In this document: piece after piece, positions 17,373 through 26,341 of the stretch
How the letters are laid out: each line of letters starts with the position of its first letter
How positions within the stretch are numbered: the first letter of the stretch is position 1
Assembly (NCBI GenBank): GCA_016217545.1
Contig: JACRHT010000017.1
Coordinates: forward strand, 1,212,775 to 1,276,774
Direction of reading: 5' to 3'
Origin: Opitutia bacterium
GTDB lineage: Bacteria; Verrucomicrobiota; Verrucomicrobiia; Opitutales; Opitutaceae
DNA: 64,000 nucleotides
The notes under the pieces: model-generated
What the model saw: only the letters and a program-made list of their open reading frames with translations
Told to the model about the DNA's origin: nothing
The model's database searches: none
Translations under genes and position numbers: made by a program

Positions 17373-18821
17373 ATGCACTCCCATCCTTTCCTTTCTCGCG
17401 CGCGCCGACTCGCGGTCGCGTTCGCCCTCGTCGCCGCTCCCATCCTCACGCTGCGCGCCGCCGCTCCGACTTGGGACGGCACTCCCGTCGTCGAGCCGAT
17501 CTTGCCCGCCGACGTGCAGCTGCCCGTCAGCCAGGCGAATTTCAACAATCTCGCGTGGCAGCAGTTCATCGCGCTCAACTGGGCGGCGGATCCGAAACAC
17601 CCGGGCCAGCCCGACCTCTCCGTCCCGCCCGCGAAATTCGGCACGCCGGGCGACACGTCGCCCACGGTCTGGGAATCGTTCAAGGAATCCTCCGAGGTCT
17701 TCCGGGCCAACGGCCAGGCACCGGGCCCTTGGACCGCGAAACGCGCGCTGCCCGCGAAATTCCCCGCGGCCGTCAACGCCCTGAGCGCGACCTCCCCGCT
17801 CGGCGTCAAAGGACTCTTCGCCCTCTCCAAATTCGATGGCGCAGGCGTTCAGCGGATCGTCGGCCTCGACGGCATTCACGAAGCCGACGGCCACTGGCTC
17901 GTCTCCCAATCCGGCTACCTCGCGCTCTTCGAGAAGCGGCTCAACGAGGACGAGTTCAACTACATCGTCCAAAACAAACTCTACGACGCCACGATCCAGG
18001 AGACCTTCGCCCAAACCACCGGCATCAATCTCCCCGACGGCACGCAGGCCTTCGCCACCTACGGCACGATCGGCGCGATCGAGATCAAGGCCGCCTGGAT
18101 TCAGCTCGACGACCCGAAGCTCTGGCCGCTCTTCAAGATTTCGAAAGCCTGGGTCAGTTACCCCGCCGGCGCCAAAGGCTCCACCACGCCCAAGCTGGTG
18201 ACGGTCGGCCTCGTCGGCCTCCACATCATCCACAAGACCGCGAACGCCCAGCAGTTCGTCTGGACCACCTTCGAGCACGTCAACAACGCCCCCAGCGTCG
18301 CCGACATCCGGCAGCAAACGCTCAAAGCGTGGTATACGTTCTACAATCCCGCCGTCACCACGCCCCCCAACGTGCCGCCGCCCGCGACGCCGACGCCCGA
18401 CTACACCACGCCCGTGCAGGTCGTGCGCTCGATCCCGATCAGCTCCTCCACCGCCAACAACATCGCCGCGCTCAACCAAAGCGTCTGGACCACCATCGCC
18501 GCCGCGAATCCCCAGTCGGTCTTCCTCAACTACGAACTCGTGAACGTCCTCTGGCCAACCAACAACTCGCCCACCGGCGGCCCCGGCGCGCAAGTCCCGC
18601 TCACCGCCGGCAACCCCAACCCGCCGATCACCCAGCAGCCGGTCGCCAACACCACGCTCGAAACCTACAAGCAACAACTCACCTGCCTCACCTGCCACGT
18701 CGGCGCCACCACCGCGTTGCCGCAGAACTCGACCCTCGCCTCCGACTACTCGTTCCTGTTCGGCGAGGCCCAATCACCCGCCGGCAGCAAACCGAGCACC
18801 GCGCCCGCGCCGAGCCACTGA
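17373..18821 (+). CDS. Exported cytochrome c-like protein with a single CXXCH (482 aa)
   Basis: A signal peptide (RLAVAFALVAAPILTLRAAA, about residues 12-31) precedes a long domain. One haem-binding motif, CLTCH, lies near the C-terminus (about residue 448), with no second motif. The N-terminal half carries NNLAWQQFIALNWAAD, a segment seen in uncharacterised periplasmic cytochrome family proteins. It could pass electrons in the periplasm, with the 622-aa neighbour as partner. An ideal terminator follows at 18878. Confidence 0.7.
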   Translation: MHSHPFLSRARRLAVAFALVAAPILTLRAAAPTWDGTPVVEPILPADVQLPVSQANFNNLAWQQFIALNWAADPKHPGQPDLSVPPAKFGTPGDTSPTVWESFKESSEVFRANGQAPGPWTAKRALPAKFPAAVNALSATSPLGVKGLFALSKFDGAGVQRIVGLDGIHEADGHWLVSQSGYLALFEKRLNEDEFNYIVQNKLYDATIQETFAQTTGINLPDGTQAFATYGTIGAIEIKAAWIQLDDPKLWPLFKISKAWVSYPAGAKGSTTPKLVTVGLVGLHIIHKTANAQQFVWTTFEHVNNAPSVADIRQQTLKAWYTFYNPAVTTPPNVPPPATPTPDYTTPVQVVRSIPISSSTANNIAALNQSVWTTIAAANPQSVFLNYELVNVLWPTNNSPTGGPGAQVPLTAGNPNPPITQQPVANTTLETYKQQLTCLTCHVGATTALPQNSTLASDYSFLFGEAQSPAGSKPSTAPAPSH

Positions 18822-18877
18822 TCCGCAACGCCCGCGTCCGCCGGCCGACCGACAGACCGCGCGGATATCTTCCCTCA

Positions 18878-18907
18878 GGGATGCGACCACCGTCGCATCC
18901 CTTTTTT
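18878..18907 (+). terminator. Rho-independent terminator after the cytochrome-like gene
   Basis: GGGATGCGAC, a 4-nt CACC loop and GTCGCATCCC form a perfect 10-bp stem followed by six T residues. It lies 57 nt after the stop codon at 18821 and just before the convergent gene ending at 18933. Confidence 0.92.
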
Positions 18908-18932
18908 ATTCGGACACCCCGGCGCGCCCCGC

Positions 18933-19907
18933 TTACTTTGCCCAGCGAGTGAAACTCTCGCGGCGCCACCCGCCGCGCTCGAGCGCTTCGCCGAAATTCG
19001 CCGGCCAGCCGTCGCGGCTGCCACCGCGCGTCCATTTCCAAAACAGCCGCTCGCGCTCCGCCCGCCGGTAGCTCGCACTCGGCGCCTGCCCGCGCAACGC
19101 CTTCGACGCATTCCGCGCGAAACTGAACCACTCCCACCACGATCCGCCCGCGTCGGCGAGCCGGTGCGACTTCGCCGGCGCCCAATCGAGCGCGACGAGC
19201 TCCGCGCCGACATGCACGCGCTCCACGCTCATCCACGAGAGGAAATTCGCCAGCCCCGTCGCGTTGCGCGTCCGCACGCATTCGACCGCGTGCGCCACCG
19301 GATCGCCCGCGAGCATCTCGTCCTCGCCACGATCTTCGCGCGCCTGCCACCAGCCGCACACGAACCCCGATTCGTCCTCCAACTTCGCGAGCAACTCCGC
19401 CGGCGTGCGTTCCGCCGCACGGAGCTTGAGCGCATCGCCGTTCCACACCGCCGCCTCGTCCCAACCGCTTCCGGCCGACTCCTTCCGATCCACCGCCGCG
19501 CGCGTCGCCTCGTCGCGAAACACCACCACCACGCAACCGGCGAACTCCTCTCCGTCCTGCGCCGGCGCCCCATCCGAAGACCGCAGCGGCGTCGCCTCGT
19601 AGGGCGCAACCGCCACTCCACTCGACGCGAGTGCCGCCGTCACCCGCACCGTCCACGTCGCTGCGCGCCCATGAAAATCCGCGCTCTCCGCCGCCGCTTC
19701 CTCGCTCCACTGCGGCCCGCGGCCGGGATTCGCCGGATCGAACGCCGCATCAAACTCCGCCATCAACGCCGCGCCTTCCGCGGCCAGATCGGGCGACAGC
19801 GCGACATTCTCGAACAACACCGCCGAGCACCACTTCGCCCGCGCCTCCGCATCGTCCGCCCAGAGGCAGACGCCCGCGCCAAACTCGAAACTCACGCGAA
19901 TCCGCAT
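18933..19907 (-). CDS. Protein of unknown function (324 aa)
   Basis: The protein starts MRIRVSFEFGAGVCLWADDA and is acidic, with many Trp and Ala residues. There is no signal peptide, membrane segment or motif I can name. A second ATG three codons upstream (19916) is equally possible. The frame stays open for another 300 nt upstream, but that stretch contains hairpin repeats and is not protein-like. Confidence 0.6.
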   Translation of the reverse strand: MRIRVSFEFGAGVCLWADDAEARAKWCSAVLFENVALSPDLAAEGAALMAEFDAAFDPANPGRGPQWSEEAAAESADFHGRAATWTVRVTAALASSGVAVAPYEATPLRSSDGAPAQDGEEFAGCVVVVFRDEATRAAVDRKESAGSGWDEAAVWNGDALKLRAAERTPAELLAKLEDESGFVCGWWQAREDRGEDEMLAGDPVAHAVECVRTRNATGLANFLSWMSVERVHVGAELVALDWAPAKSHRLADAGGSWWEWFSFARNASKALRGQAPSASYRRAERERLFWKWTRGGSRDGWPANFGEALERGGWRRESFTRWAK

Positions 19908-19962
19908 GCGCTCCATCGTGCGCCGGCTCCCCGCGCCGAAAAGCCAGAACCCGCGTCCCGCC

Positions 19963-19980
19963 CTACGCGTTCCTGCGTAG
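19963..19980. repeat. REP-like hairpin, copy 1
   Basis: CTACGC, a 6-nt loop and GCGTAG form a small hairpin. A very similar one lies at 20084-20105. Both are in the 250-nt space between the divergent genes at 19907 and 20158. Confidence 0.6.
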
Positions 19981-20083
19981 CGACTGCCTGCGGCCGCTCT
20001 CGCGAGCGAGGGTGCATGAAACGGACCCGGCGAATTCCCCACCAGAGGCAAGCCCCCCCGCGTCGCCGCTTGCTGGTGCTCGC

Positions 20084-20105
20084 GCCTACGCATACCTGCG
20101 TAGGC
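20084..20105. repeat. REP-like hairpin, copy 2
   Basis: GCCTACGC, a 6-nt loop and GCGTAGGC give an 8-bp stem with the same core (CTACGC...CCTGCGTAG) as copy 1. It sits about 53 nt before the PEP-CTERM gene and could affect its leader. Confidence 0.6.
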
Positions 20106-20157
20106 GGCGGGTTTCCATTTGCCCGCAGCAGACGGTGTGGCCCATGCCATCCGGGCC

Positions 20158-20973
20158 ATGCCCAGACTCCGCTCCCTCCTGACCACCGCCGCCCTGTTAG
20201 CCAGTCTCGCATCCGTCGTGCGCGCACAGACCACGCTGTTCTCCGAAAACTACACCAGTGGGACCACCTCGCTCACCTACGCCAACATGGCAAGCATCAC
20301 GGCCCACGGCTCAGGCACCGACGCCACGCTCGGCGAGGCGTATCGCGTGCAGGCCGGCAACGTCAGCGTGCTGCTCGCGCTTTTCCCCAGCGCCGTGACG
20401 CTCGGCGCCAGCACCGGCGACTACGTCCGTCTCAATGTCACGCTGCGCACCGAAACCGTGGAGCAGGGCTATTTCCGGCTCGGGCTCTTCGACAACGGCG
20501 GCACCGTCTGGAGCAGCGCCAACGGCGACGACACCGGCTACAACGCCGACTTCGGCGCCTCCACCGGCTCGCGCGCGGCGTGGTATGCGACCGGCGGCCC
20601 CGCCTATTATTTCTCCCTCGGCAATCCCTCCACCACGGCACCCGGCACCTCCGCGCAACGCCAGCTCAGCGTCACGACACCGGTGATGTTCCAGCTCCAG
20701 CTGACACGCACCGAGGCGGGCGCGACTTTCGAAGTGTTCCGCGGCACGACCGGCACCGGGCCCACCACGCTCGTCTACAGCCTCGACCACACGACGCCGG
20801 AGACCGAATTCGACGAATTCGCCATCTTCTCCCAAAACGCTCGCACCTACTGGCTCGACAACCTCAGCGTCAGCACGGGCAACGTCAGCGCTGTGCCCGA
20901 GCCCTCGACCTACGGCGCCCTCGCCGGTGCGCTCGTGCTTGGCCTCGTCGCCTGGCGCCGGCGGAACACCTAG
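20158..20973 (+). CDS. PEP-CTERM sorting-signal exported protein (271 aa)
   Basis: A signal peptide (LLTTAALLASLASVVRAQ) is followed by a beta-rich Thr/Ser/Gly domain beginning TTLFSENYTSGTTSLTYANM. The C-terminus is a classical PEP-CTERM tail: VPEPSTYGALAGALVLGLVA, then WRRRNT. Such tails direct export and processing by an exosortase in exopolysaccharide-making Gram-negative bacteria. The ATG at 20158 is chosen for the signal peptide. The 3' end overlaps the convergent methyltransferase gene by 4 nt. Confidence 0.85.
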   Translation: MPRLRSLLTTAALLASLASVVRAQTTLFSENYTSGTTSLTYANMASITAHGSGTDATLGEAYRVQAGNVSVLLALFPSAVTLGASTGDYVRLNVTLRTETVEQGYFRLGLFDNGGTVWSSANGDDTGYNADFGASTGSRAAWYATGGPAYYFSLGNPSTTAPGTSAQRQLSVTTPVMFQLQLTRTEAGATFEVFRGTTGTGPTTLVYSLDHTTPETEFDEFAIFSQNARTYWLDNLSVSTGNVSAVPEPSTYGALAGALVLGLVAWRRRNT

Positions 20974-21995
20974 CCACGCACCCCAACCTCGCCCACGAGC
21001 GTGAACTCCTCGCGGTCGTGGTAGAGATGGCGGATGCGGAGGTTCTTCGCGCCACGCGCAAACACGCCGTCCGGCGCCCGCACCGTGCGCAGCAACGCCA
21101 GCGGATCCGTGCGGCCGAACTTGAAGATGATCACGAAGCGCCGGCACCAGCCGCGTTGCAGCCACGGCGCGATGAGATTCTCCAACACGTGGTGCGGTTC
21201 CTCGACGAGGTCGCAGAACATCCAGTCAAATACCTCGCCGGCCGGCGGAGCGTATTTGAAAGCATCCTCGCGCCGGTGCTCGATCAGCGGATGGTCCAGC
21301 GCGCCGCCCTTGAGCGGACCGTTGTCGATCGCCACGACGCGCGCGCCGCGCTTCGCCGCGCTGTAGCTCCAACCTCCCGGCGCCGCGCCGAGATCGCACA
21401 CCGTCTCGCCCGCCGTCGGCTCGCGGCCGAGCACGGCGTAGGCTTCCTCGACCTTTAGATACGAACGCGACGGCGCGAGCGGATCGTCGGCCATACGCTG
21501 CTGCCCGCCGCGCCACGCCTCGCGTCCGGCGAAGATGCGCCCGAAATCCGCGAAAAACACGAACATCCCGCGGACCTTGCCACTGCCGCGGGGCATTTCA
21601 GACGACGCGAGTTTCGCCACCCGCCGCAGCTTCTTTTCCAGCGCCTCGTGAAACGCCTTCTCGACGCCCGCCGCGCGCCGGCCGAGCCCCGGAATTTCCG
21701 CGGCCTCGCGGAACACGCACGGCCACGCCGCGTCGATGCGCTCGCCCCGCAGGCTCTCGAGAAAATAGTCCGAGAGCTGCTGCGCGAGCGCGTTGACCGA
21801 CTCGCCGCGAATCTCGCGCGGTGCGAGCAGCGTCAGCTGCGGGAAACACAGCTCGTCGATCGACTGCGGCACGGCGTCGCCGGGCAACGGCTCCGCGCCC
21901 GCCCAGCCCGGACCCGTTTCCACCACGGTCAAACCGTCCGCCTGCAACTCGCGGGCGAGCAGCGCTTCGAAACCGTGTTGGCCGAGGAAAAGCAT
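20970..21995 (-). CDS. RlmM/FtsJ-like 23S rRNA 2'-O-ribose methyltransferase
   Basis: The 341-aa protein has an N-terminal part like THUMP/RlmM and a Rossmann methyltransferase domain with the SAM motif VCDLGAAPGGWSYSAAKRGA, about residues 200-220. It also has VVAIDNGPLK and FDWMFCDLVEEPH. These match RlmM, which methylates C2498 of 23S rRNA, or a close relative. The symbol is withheld because the enzyme could have another rRNA site. Confidence 0.8.
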   Translation of the reverse strand: MLFLGQHGFEALLARELQADGLTVVETGPGWAGAEPLPGDAVPQSIDELCFPQLTLLAPREIRGESVNALAQQLSDYFLESLRGERIDAAWPCVFREAAEIPGLGRRAAGVEKAFHEALEKKLRRVAKLASSEMPRGSGKVRGMFVFFADFGRIFAGREAWRGGQQRMADDPLAPSRSYLKVEEAYAVLGREPTAGETVCDLGAAPGGWSYSAAKRGARVVAIDNGPLKGGALDHPLIEHRREDAFKYAPPAGEVFDWMFCDLVEEPHHVLENLIAPWLQRGWCRRFVIIFKFGRTDPLALLRTVRAPDGVFARGAKNLRIRHLYHDREEFTLVGEVGVRG

Positions 21996-22075
21996 CGCGC
22001 CGAGTTTCCGTCATACCCGGAGCGAGGCGACGAAAATCTCGCGTTCCGCGCCGCCGCGCGTTCACTTGACCTCCC

Positions 22076-23140
22076 ATGCGTCCGCAAACCTCCGATCTCC
22101 GCATCCGCACGGCGCGACCGCTGTTGTCGCCCGCGATCCTCGAGGAGGATCTACCGTTGAGCGAGGCGGGCGCGGCGCTGGTGCATCGCGCGCGACGCGA
22201 GATCGGCGACATCCTCGCCGGGCGCGACGACCGTCTCGTCGTCGTCGTTGGCCCGTGCTCGATCCACGACCCCGCCGCCGCGCTCGACTACGCGAAGCAA
22301 CTCAAGCCGCTCGCCGACCGTTTCGCGCGCGACCTGCTCGTGGTGATGCGCGTCTACTTTGAGAAGCCCCGCACGGTCGTCGGCTGGAAGGGCCTGATCA
22401 ACGATCCGGACCTCGACGGGAGCTTCATGGTCAACAAGGGCCTGCGCCTCGCGCGCAAGCTGCTCCTCGACGTGAACGCCGCCGGCCTGCCCATCGGCAC
22501 CGAGTTCCTCGACACCACGCTCGGCCAATACTACGCGGACCTCGTCTCGTGGGCCGCGATCGGCGCGCGCACGACCGAGAGCCAGATCCACCGCGAGCTC
22601 GCGTCCGGCCTCTCGATGCCCGTCGGCTTCAAGAACCGCACCGACGGCGATCTGCAAGTCGCGGTCGACGCTATCGTCTCGGCGAGCCACCCGCACTGTT
22701 TCCCGTCGCTCACCCGCGAAGGCGCGCCCGCCGTGCTCGCCACCGCCGGCAATCCCGAAGGCCACCTCGTGCTCCGCGGCGGCAGCCGCACCGGCCCGAA
22801 TTTTTCCGCCGAGCACATCGCGCAGTCCGTCGCCTTGCTGAAGAAGACCAGCGCGCTGCCGGTCGTGCTCGTGGACCTAAGCCACGGCAACAGCGGCAAA
22901 CAGCACGACCGCCAGATCGCCGTCGCCGCCGACGTCGCCGGTCAAATCGCCGGCGGCAGCCGGGCGATCATCGGCGTGATGATCGAAAGCAATCTCGCCG
23001 CCGGCGCACAAAAGCACGAAGCCGGCAAGCCCCTCATCTACGGCCAGAGCATCACCGACGCGTGTCTCGGCTTCGCTGAAACGGTGCCCGTGCTGGAGCA
23101 ACTGGCGGCCGCGGTGGTGGCGCGGCGCAAATACAAGTGA
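22076..23140 (+). CDS. aroG: 3-deoxy-7-phosphoheptulonate (DAHP) synthase, AroG class (type I-alpha)
   Basis: The 354-aa enzyme carries VVVGPCSIHDPAAALDYAKQ, MRVYFEKPRTVVGWKGLIND, IGARTTESQIHRELASGLSM, GFKNRTDG and VDLSHGNSGKQ. These are all hallmarks of the E. coli AroG/AroF/AroH group. It is a different class from the AroF-type enzyme at 394-1446, so the cell has two entry enzymes to the shikimate pathway. No leader peptide or attenuator is seen in the 80 nt before its ATG. Which aromatic amino acid inhibits it cannot be stated from sequence. Confidence 0.94.
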   Translation: MRPQTSDLRIRTARPLLSPAILEEDLPLSEAGAALVHRARREIGDILAGRDDRLVVVVGPCSIHDPAAALDYAKQLKPLADRFARDLLVVMRVYFEKPRTVVGWKGLINDPDLDGSFMVNKGLRLARKLLLDVNAAGLPIGTEFLDTTLGQYYADLVSWAAIGARTTESQIHRELASGLSMPVGFKNRTDGDLQVAVDAIVSASHPHCFPSLTREGAPAVLATAGNPEGHLVLRGGSRTGPNFSAEHIAQSVALLKKTSALPVVLVDLSHGNSGKQHDRQIAVAADVAGQIAGGSRAIIGVMIESNLAAGAQKHEAGKPLIYGQSITDACLGFAETVPVLEQLAAAVVARRKYK

Positions 23141-23183
23141 GTGCAGTATTGGCTCACGCTAAGAGCCGCAGAATGCAGCCGTG

Positions 23184-23624
23184 CTATGGCTGAGTGAACG
23201 GCGGAGGCCAGCTAAGCCTGTCTGGGATCTCCATCGGCACGAATGGAAAGTTCCAAAACTTCCATGCGCCTCCTTCGCGCACAAAATAGGCAACAGCTTC
23301 GATGTGAATCACTCTTGTGCCGATGACTGTGTCACATCTCACCGACGCATCGGCGAAATTGCCGTTAACGGTAAAAGTCCCAAGCCGAGCCTTTGTCATT
23401 ACCCACCCCAAGGATTCTGATTGCTTTATCCAATGCTCGCGTGAGACGGCATTCCGGTAGTCAGCGGACATGCAATCAAGTATATCTCCGTATCTTTTCT
23501 GCTGAGATAGTTTCTGCAAATTCTGGAGAATGAATAAATGATCAGGCAGTGGATCGGCTTTCTCAGGCTGTGCCGACAAGCTCACGATACCTGCACAGAT
23601 GAGTGCTAGAAGTGCGATTCTCAT
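23184..23624 (-). CDS. Small secreted protein, NTF2-like pattern, lower GC (146 aa)
   Basis: The signal peptide MRIALLALICAGIVSLSA starts at ATG 23624; the frame is open upstream but without protein-like sequence. The mature part includes KRYGDILDCMSADYRNAVSR and AYFVREGGAWKFWNFPFVP, a layout like small NTF2-like domains. The gene's base composition is much less GC-rich than its neighbours, so it may be acquired. I looked for attC sites at both ends and found none. Confidence 0.6.
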   Translation of the reverse strand: MRIALLALICAGIVSLSAQPEKADPLPDHLFILQNLQKLSQQKRYGDILDCMSADYRNAVSREHWIKQSESLGWVMTKARLGTFTVNGNFADASVRCDTVIGTRVIHIEAVAYFVREGGAWKFWNFPFVPMEIPDRLSWPPPFTQP

Positions 23625-23747
23625 GGTTGCTAATTGTTCTGATCCGGCGAAACCCTCGCCGCAGGTGACCCGCTCGCGATGCAGCCACGCCGCACGCATC
23701 GATTCAAGGGCGAAGAACCTTTCACTCCACGGTCATCGCAGCGTGAA

Positions 23748-23823
23748 GTAGGAGCCTGCTTGCAGGCGACCGGCGCGCGCGGAGCCTTCGCCCCATTCGG
23801 GTCGCCTGTAAACCGGCTCCTGC
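23748..23823. repeat. REP-like imperfect palindrome
   Basis: The left arm GTAGGAGCCTGCTTGCAGGC (continuing GAC) and the right arm starting GTCGCCTGTAAACCGGCTCC are imperfect inverted copies about 23 nt long around a 30-nt centre. The sequence looks like the widespread GTAGGAGC-type REP elements. It lies 66 nt before the NamZ-like gene. Confidence 0.7.
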
Positions 23824-23888
23824 TGGATGGAGCCGCCCCGGCGTTTCTCCTCGCCAGCGTTTCGCGCCGCTCGCACAAAAAACGGCGC

Positions 23889-25259
23889 ATGTCCCGCCGG
23901 TCACCCGCGTTGCTTTTTCTCGGCCTCTTCCTCGCGCTCGCCGCGCTCGTCGTCGCGCCCGGCTGCGCCTCGAAGTCCGCCAAGAAACCCGCGCCGCGAC
24001 CCGCGCCCGCCGCGCCGGCGCCCACTCCGCGGCCCGAAGCGCCACCCGAAAAACTCCCGCCCGTCATGCTCGGCATCGACGTGCTCGAGGCCGACGGCTT
24101 CAAGGCCATCGCGGGCAAAAAAATCGGCCTGCTCACCCACGCCGCCGGCCTGAACCGGCGCGGCGAGCCGACGTGGAGCGTGCTGCGTCGCGCGCCGCAA
24201 TCGAAGCTCGTCACGCTCTTCGCCCCCGAGCACGGCCTCGACGGCACCATCGCCGCCTCGGTCAACTTCGCCGACTCGATCCACGCCCCAACTGGCGTGC
24301 CGATCTACTCCACGCACGGCAAGACGCGCAAGCCGACCAAGGCCATGCTCAAGGGCCTCGACGCCGTCGTGATCGACCTGCAGGACATCGGCTCGCGCTC
24401 CTACACGTTCGCCAGCGCGATGCTCGCGATGATGGCGGCGTGTTTCGAAAACAACATCGAAGTCATCGTGCTCGACCGGCCGAACCCGCTCGGCGGCCTG
24501 AAGGTCGACGGCCCGCCGCTCGACGCCGAGTTCAAGAGCTACGTCGGCGCCTTCCGCACGCCCTACGTGCACGGCCTAACGCTCGGCGAACTCGCGCGCA
24601 TGGCCAAGGACCTGCCGCGCATGCTCTACATCCCGAACGTCATCGACACCCCCGAAGCCGCGCGCGAGAAGGGCCGGCTCACCGTCATCCCGATGCGCGG
24701 CTGGACGCGTGCGATGCGCTGGCCCGAGACCGGCCTGCGCTGGGTGCCGACCTCGCCGATGGTGCCGACCTACGAAGCGGCCGTCGGCTACGCCATGATC
24801 GGACTCGGCACGCAGGACAGCGGCTGGAAGTCCGGCATCGGCAAAGACTATCCGTTCCGCGGCATCCATTTTCCGAAGAAAACGCCCGACGAGATCATCA
24901 AGGCGATGGAAGCCTACAAAATTCCCGGCGTGAAATTCCTCAAAATGAACGGCGTCTCACGCGAGGGCAAAGTCGTGCCCGGCGTCTACGTCGAGGTGGT
25001 CGATTGGGACAAATGGCGCCCGACCGAAGTCTCGTTCTACATGCAGAAGCAGGCCGTGCTGTGGTCGAAGCTGAATCCCTACGCGAGCCTCACCGCCGCG
25101 GAGACGCGGACGTTCAACATCCACGTCGGCTCCGCCGCCTGGCTCAACGCGATCCGCACGCAAGGCGGCCGCGTCGACGTCTCGCTCTTCACCAAGAACT
25201 GGTCGGAGCGCGCCGCGACCTTCCAGCAGACGAGCCGCAAATACTGGCTCTATCAGTAA
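23889..25259 (+). CDS. Exo-beta-N-acetylmuramidase NamZ-like lipoprotein (DUF1343)
   Basis: The 456-aa protein has a lipoprotein signal ending VVAPGC (Cys26) and then a Pro/Ala linker. The DUF1343 domain shows IGLLTHAAGLNRRGE, LVTLFAPEHGLDG, VVIDLQDIGSRSYTF and VLDRPNPLGG. These are characteristic of NamZ enzymes, which remove terminal N-acetylmuramic acid from peptidoglycan fragments. Activity is inferred from the family; here the protein would be anchored to a membrane facing the periplasm. Confidence 0.88.
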   Translation: MSRRSPALLFLGLFLALAALVVAPGCASKSAKKPAPRPAPAAPAPTPRPEAPPEKLPPVMLGIDVLEADGFKAIAGKKIGLLTHAAGLNRRGEPTWSVLRRAPQSKLVTLFAPEHGLDGTIAASVNFADSIHAPTGVPIYSTHGKTRKPTKAMLKGLDAVVIDLQDIGSRSYTFASAMLAMMAACFENNIEVIVLDRPNPLGGLKVDGPPLDAEFKSYVGAFRTPYVHGLTLGELARMAKDLPRMLYIPNVIDTPEAAREKGRLTVIPMRGWTRAMRWPETGLRWVPTSPMVPTYEAAVGYAMIGLGTQDSGWKSGIGKDYPFRGIHFPKKTPDEIIKAMEAYKIPGVKFLKMNGVSREGKVVPGVYVEVVDWDKWRPTEVSFYMQKQAVLWSKLNPYASLTAAETRTFNIHVGSAAWLNAIRTQGGRVDVSLFTKNWSERAATFQQTSRKYWLYQ

Positions 25260-25339
25260 CGCGGGCACGCGTGCGGCAGCGTGGCCATTTGCGGCATTGC
25301 GCACCCACCGCTCAACCGCATGCTTCGGCGCGGCCCCTC

Positions 25340-26293
25340 ATGAAAATGCCCCTGCCCGCCCCCGTCCGCGCGCTTGTGCTCGCGTGCCTGCTGCCCGCCG
25401 CCGCGTGGGCGCAAATCACGTTCTCGTTCGACTACGCCACGTCGGAAAGCGCTTCCGCCGGCTTCAACGACGCCACATTCGGCGCGGCGCGCAAGGCCGC
25501 GCTCGAATCCGCCGCCAGCACGCTGGCCGGTTATTTCACCGGCTACCCGGCGCGCACCGTGACGATCCGCGTCAACGCCTCGCAGACCGACGGCACCGGT
25601 TTTCTCGCCAGCGCAGGCAGCCTGTATTTCAGCACGGACAACACCTTCCAACCCGGCTTGGTGGCGTCGATGATCCAAAACGGCACCAACTTCGGCCAAT
25701 CCTACCTCGGCACCGTGCAGTGGGATTTCGGCTACAACTGGAGCTACGGCGACACCGTGGCGGGTGGCACCTACGATTTCAAAGCCGTCGCCATGCACGA
25801 GCTCACCCACGCTCTCGGCTTCGCGTCGATCATCACGGCTTCCGGCACGAGCGAGTTTGGCGGCAACACCTGGTCCACGTTCGACCAATTCCTCACCGAC
25901 GCCGCGGGTAACGCGCTGATCAACTCCACCACCAAAGCCTACGAGGGCGGCTCCATTCTCACCGATGGGGTGGGCAGCGACGTCTACTTCTCCGGCGCCA
26001 ACGCCATGGCCGCGAACGGCGGCCAGCGCGTGCACATCTACTCTCCGGCGAGCTACGCGGAGGGCAGCAGCCTCAGCCACCTCGACACGAATTTCTACAC
26101 GTCCAACGCCTACCTCATGGAGCATGCGGTCTCCTCCGGCCTGGCCACGCGCACCCTTTCGGCCATCGAACTCGGCATCCTCGCCGACCTCGGCTACAGC
26201 GTCACCGCCGTGCCGGAACCGGCCAGCTACGCGATCGCGGCGGGCGCGCTGGCGTTGCTGCTCGCGTGGTGCCGCCGCCGCGCGGCCGCCTGA
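25340..26293 (+). CDS. PEP-CTERM exported metalloprotease (317 aa)
   Basis: A signal peptide (LVLACLLPAAAWAQ) precedes a domain with the zinc-protease motif HELTHALGF at residues 153-161, in the order H-E-x-x-H-x-x-G typical of metzincin-like enzymes. The C-terminus is a PEP-CTERM tail: VPEPASYAIAAGALALLLAW, then an Arg-rich end. The protein would be exported, processed by an exosortase, and degrade or trim surface proteins. A third zinc ligand after the Gly (usually His or Asp) is not clear, which lowers certainty about the exact clan. Confidence 0.85.
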   Translation: MKMPLPAPVRALVLACLLPAAAWAQITFSFDYATSESASAGFNDATFGAARKAALESAASTLAGYFTGYPARTVTIRVNASQTDGTGFLASAGSLYFSTDNTFQPGLVASMIQNGTNFGQSYLGTVQWDFGYNWSYGDTVAGGTYDFKAVAMHELTHALGFASIITASGTSEFGGNTWSTFDQFLTDAAGNALINSTTKAYEGGSILTDGVGSDVYFSGANAMAANGGQRVHIYSPASYAEGSSLSHLDTNFYTSNAYLMEHAVSSGLATRTLSAIELGILADLGYSVTAVPEPASYAIAAGALALLLAWCRRRAAA

Positions 26294-26341
26294 GACTGCT
26301 TCCGGGTTTGCGCTGCCGGAGTCGTTGCGCTTTCAACGCGC

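Noticed and set aside
19164..21458. Plus-strand ORF of 764 codons across three loci
   Set aside because: Arg/His-rich shadow running through the opposite strand of two genes and out of frame with the PEP-CTERM gene.
23130..23700. Low-GC secreted protein gene as a solitary integron cassette
   Set aside because: No complementary R''/R' pair and no attC arms at either end; only a short CAGCC...GGCTG hairpin.
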